Shown here piece after piece: positions 9,220 to 16,107 of a DNA stretch of 64,000 bases (positions within the stretch are counted from its first letter, which is position 1; each line of letters opens with the position of its first letter). The stretch comes from Pseudobutyrivibrio xylanivorans (GTDB lineage: Bacteria; Bacillota; Clostridia; Lachnospirales; Lachnospiraceae). Location of the stretch: contig NZ_VTVE01000003.1 in the NCBI RefSeq assembly GCF_010906925.1, positions 1-64,000 on the forward strand. The letters run 5' to 3'. Under the pieces are notes generated by a model, which worked only from the letters and a program-made list of their open reading frames with translations, had not been told where the DNA came from and searched no databases. The translations under genes were made by a program, and so were the position numbers.

Positions 9220-9777
9220 TTATTTTTTTAAAACTCCTGCATATCCATTCTCTACGATATTTGATGCCTGAGTTGTGAGTGTGTCGAAATCGATTTTACG
9301 GCCGCCCTTAAGCCAGTCTCTATAAATAAATGTAATAGAGATTGTGTATGAACGAACGATTGATGGATAGTCAGTTCTTTCAAAGAACTTTGCAAATGGT
9401 TCACTGCGAAGTACAGAATCTGTAACTGATTCATAGAAGAATGAATAGTGGTCGTCGCAAAGAAGCTTCTTTTGTACTTCGTTACATGATTCCAAGTAAA
9501 TATAGAAGTTTTTGATACATCCTGGAAGGTCAAAAGCTTCAGCGTATGAGCCAATGCTTTCGAGAATGTCTGATACAATTTCCTCCTCAATTTCTTTAAC
9601 TAAATCATCAAGTGATGAATAGTGTAAGTAAAATGTCTTTCTATTGATGCCAGCCCTGTCAGTAAGTTCAGTAATAGAAATCTCGTTGTAATTCTTCTCA
9701 AGAACAAGTTCATAAAATGACTTTCTTATAGAAGTTAAAGTTCTTCTAACCCTTAAATCCTTACTTCTTTCTCTCAT
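9220..9777 (-). CDS. TetR/AcrR family transcriptional regulator
   Basis: A 185-residue one-domain repressor. The N-terminal helix-turn-helix is seen as ISITELTDRAGINRKTFYLHY (about residues 34-54), with Tyr/Phe residues typical of TetR DNA-binding domains. The C-terminal part resembles the TetR_C_8 ligand/dimer domain of Firmicutes. A GGAG site lies 8 nt before the ATG. It is divergent from the MarR-ABC operon and may regulate itself or that operon; a GATACAT/ATGTATC inverted pair at 9828-9876 in the intergenic region is a candidate binding site, though weak. Confidence 0.85.
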   Translation of the reverse strand: MRERSKDLRVRRTLTSIRKSFYELVLEKNYNEISITELTDRAGINRKTFYLHYSSLDDLVKEIEEEIVSDILESIGSYAEAFDLPGCIKNFYIYLESCNEVQKKLLCDDHYSFFYESVTDSVLRSEPFAKFFERTDYPSIVRSYTISITFIYRDWLKGGRKIDFDTLTTQASNIVENGYAGVLKK

Positions 9778-9942
9778 TATAATACTCCTTCAACATTGTA
9801 AGATGTTTATATTGACCCTCAAAAATTGATACATAAATAGAATGCACAACTGCAAGACTAACATATTTGATGTATCTTTGTCTACTATACCACGGAAAAA
9901 TCAGCCCGAGTAAGTTTTAATAGATTTTTTATAATTTGTTTG

Positions 9943-9971
9943 TTGATTGGACACATTTAAGAGTGTATACT
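9943..9971 (+). promoter_or_regulatory. Sigma-70-type promoter of the marR-ABC operon
   Basis: TTGATT at 9943-9948 and TATACT at 9966-9971 are separated by exactly 17 nt. They lie ~105 nt upstream of the MarR start codon and overlap the operator-like repeats described in the next entry. Confidence 0.6.
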
Positions 9972-10008
9972 AACTCTTAGTTCGGAAGCGGACTATTCGG
10001 AAACGAAC
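9958..10008 (+). promoter_or_regulatory. Operator-like repeats over and after the marR promoter
   Basis: A 7-bp inverted repeat, TAAGAGT (9958-9964) and ACTCTTA (9973-9979), flanks the -10 box. Immediately downstream are two 13-nt direct repeats, TTCGGAAGCGGAC (9981-9993) and TTCGGAAACGAAC (9996-10008), 15 bp apart. Each is itself nearly palindromic (TTCG-N4-CGAA). The placement is that of a repressor site, and the adjacent MarR protein is the likeliest binder. Confidence 0.55.
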
Positions 10009-10076
10009 AAGTAGTGCGCAATTAAGTTAAATATAATCGATTAAGAGGATTAAATCAAGGGAAAGAAAGGAAAATT

Positions 10077-10559
10077 ATGATAGGAGAAGAGTTCGATAAG
10101 AGAAGGCATTTTGGCTTTATGCTTGATAATGCTGCTCGAGAAATTAAAAAAGCTGTTGGCCGAGGCGTAATAGAAATGGGTGAAGTTCCATGCAATTTAA
10201 AGAATGCATGGCTTGTAGGATACATTGAGCGCCAAAGTGACCCAGTATTCCAAAAGGACTTAGAAAAGACATTTCATTTCCCTAAATCCACACTGGCTGA
10301 CATGATTCAGTGTTTGGAGAAATCAGGATATTTGGCTAAGGCTCCTGTGGATACAGATGCCAGAAAAAAACAGATAGTTGTCACCGAAAAAGGAAAGAAC
10401 TTCAGCACACTTGCCGAGAAAGAAATAATGGCGGTTGAGGACTACATTACAAGGGGGATTCCAGAGGATCAGATTGATTTACTGGTTGAAATATTTGAGA
10501 AAATTCAGCAAAACGCTAAGGACTATAAGTCTTATGTAGAGTTGAAAAAGGAGGATTAA
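10077..10559 (+). CDS. MarR family transcriptional regulator
   Basis: A 160-residue winged-helix regulator. The recognition region KTFHFPKSTLADMIQCLEKSGYL and the wing DTDARKKQIVVTEKGK (about residues 76-120) are typical of MarR, which binds palindromic operators as a dimer and releases them on binding small aromatic or lipophilic compounds. Its gene ends 3 nt before the first ABC exporter subunit. The arrangement suggests it represses its own operon and senses a substrate of the exporter; the ligand is unknown. Confidence 0.88.
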   Translation: MIGEEFDKRRHFGFMLDNAAREIKKAVGRGVIEMGEVPCNLKNAWLVGYIERQSDPVFQKDLEKTFHFPKSTLADMIQCLEKSGYLAKAPVDTDARKKQIVVTEKGKNFSTLAEKEIMAVEDYITRGIPEDQIDLLVEIFEKIQQNAKDYKSYVELKKED

Positions 10560-10562
10560 GTT

Positions 10563-12335
10563 TTGGTTAAAAGGATATTGCATGAAATAAAGGAATATAA
10601 AGCAGCCGCTTTTCTCACTCCTTTTTTTATGATTCTTGAAGTTGCAATGGAGATGTATATCCTGCGACTTGTAGGAGATTTAGTAAGTGAAGGAGTAGAA
10701 AAAGGCGACTTGTCTGCTATCTATAAAATAGGTGCCATGATGCTTATCAGTGCAGCAGTTGGGCTGTTTGGTGGAATCATGGGTGCTGTATTTGGAAGCA
10801 AAGCATCAGCAGGTTTAGCGAAGAACCTGAGAAAGAGCATGTTTGAAAACATCCAGACTTTTTCTTTTGAAAACATTGATAAGTTTTCAACTGCAGGTCT
10901 TGTAACTCGTCTTACAACTGATGTTACTAACATTCAAAATGCTTTTATCATGATTCTTCGAATGGGATTTAGAGCCCCTGTGACTGTAATATCAGCTATG
11001 ATTTTGTCGTTTACTATCAGCCCAAAGATTGCATCTATTTTCTTGGTTGCAATGATTTTACTCCTCATTGTAATGGCTTTTGTAATGACAAAGGCACGTC
11101 CGCTTTTTGATACTTTGTTTAAGAAATACGATGCTTTAAATGCATCAGTTCAGGAAAATATTACTGGAATGCGTGTTGTTAAGGCATACGTTAGAGAGGA
11201 CTACGAGAAGAGCAAATTTAAAGAGGGAAGCGGCGGCATTTACAATTTCGCTACTGCAGCTGAAAAAATGGTTGTATTTACAATGCCATTTATGACCTCT
11301 GTTGTTTATACATGTATCGTTCTTATTAGCTGGTTTGGAGCTAAATTTATAGTTATCGACAAGACACTTGAGACAGGTGATTTACTTTCGCTTTATGGAT
11401 ACTGCATGAGTATGCTTATGTCGCTTATGTTCTTTGCTATGATCTTCATCATGGTAACAATGTCTATTGCAAGTATGCAGCGTATCTATGAGGTGCTTGA
11501 GGAAAAGACTGCAATCACAAATGGTGATGATCCAATTTATGAAGTGCCAGATGGCTCTATTCAGTTTAAAGATGTAGTATTTGGCTACAACAAGACAGCT
11601 GAAAAGCCAGTACTTGACCATATTAATCTAGAGATTAAGTCTGGAGAGACTATAGGAATTCTAGGTGGAACTGGTTCTGCCAAGACTACATTAGTCTCTA
11701 TGATTTCACGACTTTATGATGTAGATGAGGGTCAGGTTCTAATCGGTGGACACAATGTTAAGGAATACGACGTGGAGACAGTGAGAAATCAGGTCTCTGT
11801 AGTACTTCAGAACAATGTGCTTTTCTCAGGTACTATTGCTGAAAACCTTAGATGGGGTGATAAAGAAGCCAGCGATGAGGATATTAAAAGAGCAGCTAGA
11901 CTGGCATGCGCTGATGAGTTCATTGAAAAGTTCCCTGATGGATATAACACTCACATTGAGCAGGGTGGAACCAACGTATCGGGTGGACAGCGCCAGAGAC
12001 TTTGTATTGCAAGAGCCCTTCTTAAGAAGCCAAAGATTCTTATCTTAGATGACTCTACATCTGCAGTAGATACAGCTACAGATGCAAGTATAAGACGTGC
12101 CTTCAGAGAAGAAATCCCAGGCACAACAAAGCTTATTATCGCACAGCGTATTTCATCTGTTATGGATTCAGACAGAATTATTGTAATGGATGATGGAAAG
12201 ATAGATGATTTTGGAACTCATGAAGAGTTGCTTGCTAGAAATGAAATCTATCGCGATATATACCAGCAGCAGACAGGTGCTGGAAGCGGTGATTTTGATA
12301 AAGTAGACCAGGAAGGAGGTGCCGACAATGCCTAG
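10563..12335 (+). CDS. ABC exporter half-transporter, degenerate-site subunit
   Basis: A 590-residue type IV ABC exporter half with about six membrane helices followed by an ATPase domain. Walker A is GGTGSAKT (the last Gly is Ala), the signature VSGGQRQR is intact, and Walker B LILDDS has Asp instead of the catalytic Glu, with Gln in place of the switch His (IAQR). This pattern is known for the non-hydrolysing NBD of heterodimeric exporters such as TM287/288 and LmrCD. The start is TTG at 10563, supported by AAGGAGG 6 nt upstream. It pairs with the next gene, which overlaps it by 8 nt. The substrate, perhaps a drug or lipid, is inferred only from family. Confidence 0.88.
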   Translation: MVKRILHEIKEYKAAAFLTPFFMILEVAMEMYILRLVGDLVSEGVEKGDLSAIYKIGAMMLISAAVGLFGGIMGAVFGSKASAGLAKNLRKSMFENIQTFSFENIDKFSTAGLVTRLTTDVTNIQNAFIMILRMGFRAPVTVISAMILSFTISPKIASIFLVAMILLLIVMAFVMTKARPLFDTLFKKYDALNASVQENITGMRVVKAYVREDYEKSKFKEGSGGIYNFATAAEKMVVFTMPFMTSVVYTCIVLISWFGAKFIVIDKTLETGDLLSLYGYCMSMLMSLMFFAMIFIMVTMSIASMQRIYEVLEEKTAITNGDDPIYEVPDGSIQFKDVVFGYNKTAEKPVLDHINLEIKSGETIGILGGTGSAKTTLVSMISRLYDVDEGQVLIGGHNVKEYDVETVRNQVSVVLQNNVLFSGTIAENLRWGDKEASDEDIKRAARLACADEFIEKFPDGYNTHIEQGGTNVSGGQRQRLCIARALLKKPKILILDDSTSAVDTATDASIRRAFREEIPGTTKLIIAQRISSVMDSDRIIVMDDGKIDDFGTHEELLARNEIYRDIYQQQTGAGSGDFDKVDQEGGADNA

Positions 12336-14238
12336 AAGACCAGTACCAGGACAGATGCCAAAGCTCACAAAAGAGCAGAAGGCCAAAAGACGCGGCGCCC
12401 TTGGCCGAGTATTTAAATATGTTGGACAGAGATATTGGCTCGCCATGCTTACAGTAGCGTTTAGTATTTTTGTTGCTGTACAGTGCAACGCAAAGGGTAC
12501 TGCATTTATGCAGACTCTAGTAGATGACTATATTACACCAATGGTAAAAAGTGGAAGCACCGATTTCACTGGCTTAGCTCATGCTATAAAAACTATTGTT
12601 GTCTATTATGCAGTGGGTATAGTAGCCACTTATTTATACAATTATTTGATGATTTATGTAGGACAGGGAACTCTTAGGGATCTTCGAGATGACATGTTTG
12701 AGAAGATGGAAGATTTGCCAATACGCTATTTCGACACACATGCCCACGGTGATGTAATGTCGATTTATACCAATGATATTGATACAATGCGACAGATGAT
12801 TTCCCAGAGTTTTCCTCAGATATTTAACAGTGTAATCTCTATCGTAACAGTATTTATCTACATGGTAAGGACCTCATGGGCACTTACTATTGTAAGTATA
12901 TTAATGATTGTTCTCATTGCCTTTACAACAGCAAAGGTTGCTGGTAGTTCAGGAAATTATTTCCGCAAGCAGCAGCAGTCCCTTGGTGCTGTAAACGGAA
13001 ATATCGAGGAAATCATGAACGGCCAGAGGGTCGTTAAGGTATTCTGCCACGAGCAGGAGGCAATTGAAAAATTCAATGAGCTCAATGAAGAGCTTTACAA
13101 CAATGCATACAAAGCCAACAGACTTGCCAACAGCCTTGGACCTATCAATATGCAAATGGGAAATGTCAGCTACGTAGCATGTGCAGTAGTAGGTGGCACA
13201 CTTGCAATCAATGGCTGGATGGGTCTTACAATTGGTGCATTAATAGCATTCCTTCAGTTTAACCGTTCATTTAACATGCCTATATTCCAGGTATCACAGC
13301 AGTTCCAGTCTATCGTACTTGCAATGGCAGGTGCCGAGCGAGTATTTGACTTAATTGACGAGACTCCTGAGACAGACGAAGGCTACGTAATGCTTGTTAA
13401 CGCCAAGGAAGAAAACGGACAGATTGTAGAATGCAAGGAGCGCACAGGCATGTGGGCTTGGAAGCATTATCACAAGGCCGAAGGCACAACAACCTACGTT
13501 AAGCTTGAAGGTGACATCGTATTCGACGACGTAGACTTTGCATACAATCCAGACAAAACAGTACTTCACAACATCAAGCTATTTGCAACACCAGGTCAGA
13601 AAATAGCATTTGTTGGTGCAACAGGTGCAGGTAAAACAACCATCACCAACCTTATCAACAGATTCTACGACATAGCAGACGGTAAAATCCGCTACGACGG
13701 AATCAACATTAACAAAATCAAAAAGGCTGACCTACGCCATTCACTTGGAATAGTACTTCAGGATACACACCTTTTTACAGGTACAATCGCTGACAACATC
13801 CGCTACGGTAAGCTGGATGCCACAGAAGAAGAGGTAATTGCAGCAGCAAAGCTTGCCAATGCTGACAGCTTCATCAGAAGACTTCCTAATGGTTACGACA
13901 CAGTAATCAAGGGAGACGGCGGCAACCTCTCACAGGGCCAGAGACAGCTTCTTGCCATAGCAAGAGCTGCTATCGCAGATCCACCAGTACTTATCCTAGA
14001 TGAGGCTACATCATCAATCGATACACGTACCGAGAAAATCGTGCAGGACGGCATGGACAAGCTTATGCATGGACGTACTACATTCGTCATTGCCCACCGC
14101 CTCTCTACCATCCGAAACTCTGATTGCATCATGGTCCTTGACCAAGGTCGCATTATAGAGCGTGGTAGCCACGATGAGCTCATCAAAGAAGGCGGCAAAT
14201 ACTACCAACTATACACTGGCAAAATCCAAAACGCCTAA
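12328..14238 (+). CDS. ABC exporter half-transporter, catalytic-site subunit
   Basis: A 636-residue partner of the preceding subunit. It has six predicted membrane helices and an ATPase domain with intact Walker A GATGAGKT, Walker B LILDEA with catalytic Glu, and switch His in IAHR. Its signature is LSQGQ rather than LSGGQ, complementing the partner. A ~40-residue stretch before the ATPase domain (about residues 345-385, including GMWAW) is extra. The start is ATG 12328 after AAGGAGG; a GTG at 12319 lies inside that site. The stop codon abuts the giant palindromic element at 14238. Confidence 0.88.
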   Translation: MPRRPVPGQMPKLTKEQKAKRRGALGRVFKYVGQRYWLAMLTVAFSIFVAVQCNAKGTAFMQTLVDDYITPMVKSGSTDFTGLAHAIKTIVVYYAVGIVATYLYNYLMIYVGQGTLRDLRDDMFEKMEDLPIRYFDTHAHGDVMSIYTNDIDTMRQMISQSFPQIFNSVISIVTVFIYMVRTSWALTIVSILMIVLIAFTTAKVAGSSGNYFRKQQQSLGAVNGNIEEIMNGQRVVKVFCHEQEAIEKFNELNEELYNNAYKANRLANSLGPINMQMGNVSYVACAVVGGTLAINGWMGLTIGALIAFLQFNRSFNMPIFQVSQQFQSIVLAMAGAERVFDLIDETPETDEGYVMLVNAKEENGQIVECKERTGMWAWKHYHKAEGTTTYVKLEGDIVFDDVDFAYNPDKTVLHNIKLFATPGQKIAFVGATGAGKTTITNLINRFYDIADGKIRYDGININKIKKADLRHSLGIVLQDTHLFTGTIADNIRYGKLDATEEEVIAAAKLANADSFIRRLPNGYDTVIKGDGGNLSQGQRQLLAIARAAIADPPVLILDEATSSIDTRTEKIVQDGMDKLMHGRTTFVIAHRLSTIRNSDCIMVLDQGRIIERGSHDELIKEGGKYYQLYTGKIQNA

Positions 14239-14960
14239 GCCAACCGCCCTTCATAGCACACAACTGATACCCGGCGCCCCAGCCCCACATCCCGCTTGAC
14301 TAAGTGTGGCTTATATGGCTTTATACATGCATTAAGAGGCACCTGTGGTATCACAGCATGAATATTTGGTTTTTCTACACGCAAATTGACAACAGACATT
14401 TCATGTGTCTTTCTCAAGCCTTTACAGTTTTCAAAAAAGTAGCTTATGTGTGGACACACGGCACATTAAGATGGCAGTTAAAAATGGTTTTGAGGGTGTT
14501 TGGAGCGATTTTGGAATGAACTTAGAAAAATATAAAGCAGGTTTTGTAATATATTTGCAGCTGCCGCTAGGATGGCGGCAGCAGTGGTCACGCTGAGACA
14601 CGATGTCGAATGTGCCACGGTGCAAATATATACAAAACCTGCTTTTTAATTTTTCTTAGTGAATGTATCATGAGCCCCAAACACCCTCTTAGAATCATTT
14701 TGAAAACTGCCATAGATATTAATTGGGTGTCCACACAGCAAAGCTACATTTTTGAAAACAGTTCATTCTTAGAAAGACACATGGCTGTTGTCAATTTTTG
14801 ACGTGAAGAAAAACTACAAATATTCGCTGAATCGATACCACAGGTGCCCTTATGCATATCTAGAGCCATAAAAGTTCCTACAAGCGGGATGTGGGGCTAG
14901 GGGCGCCGGATGGAAAACTTGAAATGCTATGAAGGGTGGGGGATGAGGCGGGATTTGGCT
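14238..14960 (+). repeat. Giant palindromic structured element, copy 1
   Basis: A non-coding ~723-bp imperfect palindrome. Outermost AGCCAA (14238-14243) pairs with TTGGCT (14955-14960), and CCCTTCATAGCA pairs with its complement near 14929-14940. A nearly perfect 28-bp GC-rich stem joins 14271-14298 and 14881-14909 with one bulge, and long paired segments follow inward. The centre (14538-14642) is a closing stem with two hairpins: an 8-bp stem at 14560-14582, and a bulged stem GTGG.CAC/GTGCCAC at 14584-14618 capped by GACA/TGTC. The core recurs in reverse orientation in the second copy at 30023-30750. Small open frames inside are not conserved as protein. Function is unknown; it could be a large structured RNA or a hairpin-forming mobile element. 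Confidence 0.85.
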
Positions 14961-15017
14961 AGATAGTTGGTATGTATTTCAACCTAGGTGGGGTGGGTAT
15001 GAAATGTCAGACAATTG

Positions 15018-15026
15018 TGATATAAT
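15018..15026 (+). promoter_or_regulatory. Extended -10 promoter for the vbhA-fic pair
   Basis: TGATATAAT at 15018-15026 is an extended -10 element (TGn plus consensus TATAAT). No good -35 is seen 17 nt upstream. It lies ~90 nt before the antitoxin start codon. Confidence 0.45.
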
Positions 15027-15114
15027 GTAACTAAGTTTTTTGGACCGTTGTTTAGCATTTCGACGTATAAGGTGTTGAAGAATGGAATTTAAGTCGATAT
15101 CTAAGGAGAGACTA

Positions 15115-15279
15115 ATGTCTACAGATGAAAAAATTGCAAGCGTAAGAGCTTCCTTTGCTATGGAAGACATGATACTCACTCCTGAGGAGATAGAGCGTGG
15201 GAGAATGATTATCGAAAAAGAGGTTGATGTGGAGGATGTAGTTCGACAGATTACATCTAGGTATGTTTCGGTAGGATAA
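15115..15279 (+). CDS. VbhA-like antitoxin
   Basis: A 54-residue helical protein resembling antitoxin VbhA, which blocks Fic AMPylases by inserting an inhibitory Glu into the ATP site. The inhibitory motif (S/T)xxxE(G/N) is seen as SFAMED, with Asp in the last place. The conserved TPEEIERGRMI segment follows. The start is set at ATG 15115, because AAGGAGAG lies 4 nt upstream; an earlier ATG at 15082 has only a weak site and would add 11 residues. It ends 4 nt before the toxin gene, the usual antitoxin-first order. Confidence 0.78.
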   Translation: MSTDEKIASVRASFAMEDMILTPEEIERGRMIIEKEVDVEDVVRQITSRYVSVG

Positions 15280-15283
15280 GCCC

Positions 15284-15898
15284 ATGATGGATGAATATTA
15301 TCGCTATGAGTATGAGGATAACGGACAGTACTGCTATCCACACACTCATGTCCTCAAGAACAAACTTGATATTAGGGATAAGGACGAGCTGTTCAAGGTG
15401 GAGCAGGAGCTTAGCTCGGCGAGATATTTTGAGATTAGCCAGCGTCCGATTCCAGGAGATTTTTCTTTAGAACATCTTTGTGCCATTCATAGGTATTTGT
15501 TTCAGGATATATACGAGTGGGCGGGTCAGATTCGCACCGTAGATATTTCAAAGGGCACTATTTTCTGCCTGACTCAGTTTATAGAGATAGAATTTAAAAG
15601 GGTCCATGAGTGGATAATTCATAATAATTATCTAAAGGATGTGGATAATAAGACAGAAATGGCTGAGAAGCTTGCTTACCTGATTGGTGAGATTAATATG
15701 ATTCATCCATTTAGGGAAGGTAATGGCCGCGCTCAGCGAGTATTTATAGAGTATATCTGCAAGAATAGTAACCACTTTGACATCGATTTTTCTAAGACTA
15801 CAAAGAACGATATGATACTTGCCAGCAAGGAAAGTTCAGTGCTAAATTATCAGCCTTTTGAGGAACTTTTGTATGGATGTCTTGTGGAAATGGAATAG
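15284..15898 (+). CDS. Fic-domain toxin (protein AMPylase)
   Basis: A 204-residue Fic protein with the catalytic motif HPFREGNGRAQR (about residues 144-155), matching HxFx(D/E)GNGRxxR. The His is the general base and Glu binds Mg2+. The N-terminal PHTHVLKNKLDIRDKDEL and the helix LEHLCAIHRYLFQDIYEWAG match class I Fic enzymes of the VbhT type. Such proteins transfer AMP to target proteins (for VbhT/FicT, DNA gyrase and topoisomerase IV) and stop growth unless held by the antitoxin. The targets here are inferred by homology only. Translation is probably coupled to the antitoxin, since its own ribosome site is poor. Confidence 0.88.
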   Translation: MMDEYYRYEYEDNGQYCYPHTHVLKNKLDIRDKDELFKVEQELSSARYFEISQRPIPGDFSLEHLCAIHRYLFQDIYEWAGQIRTVDISKGTIFCLTQFIEIEFKRVHEWIIHNNYLKDVDNKTEMAEKLAYLIGEINMIHPFREGNGRAQRVFIEYICKNSNHFDIDFSKTTKNDMILASKESSVLNYQPFEELLYGCLVEME

Positions 15899-15940
15899 CG
15901 AAATAATACACATGTTTCGGTAAATGTGCCAACATATTCT

Positions 15941-15965
15941 AAAGCCCCTGTTCTAGGGGCTTTTA
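15941..15965 (+). terminator. Terminator after fic
   Basis: AAAGCCCCT pairs with AGGGGCTTT around a 5-nt loop and merges into a short T-run. Confidence 0.8.
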
Positions 15966-16046
15966 ACATATTAATTTCACATAAATTTCATAAGAAAAAC
16001 TGCGTTAATATATAAAATTAATAATAGATTATGCCGATATGGAAAT

Positions 16047-16074
16047 CGTAGTGGTATATCTACGTCTATTTTTT
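16047..16074 (+). promoter_or_regulatory. Leader hairpin before the giant surface-protein gene
   Basis: CGTAG (16047-16051) and CTACG (16060-16064) pair around an 8-nt loop and are followed by a T-rich run. This looks like a weak intrinsic terminator or attenuator ~35 nt upstream of the start codon. The stem is short, so its effect is uncertain. Confidence 0.3.
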
Positions 16075-16107
16075 GTATAAAAAATAACAGAAAAAGAGGG
16101 TTGGCAC

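Noticed and set aside
14304-14801. Several 60-75-residue frames within copy 1
   Set aside because: They overlap each other on both strands, lack ribosome sites and match arms of the palindrome; none is kept in copy 2.
14238-14960. Identification of the giant element as ROOL, GOLLD or another known large RNA
   Set aside because: Size and host group are suggestive, but I cannot match a specific known motif by eye, and those RNAs are not end-to-end palindromes; a covariance-model search is needed.
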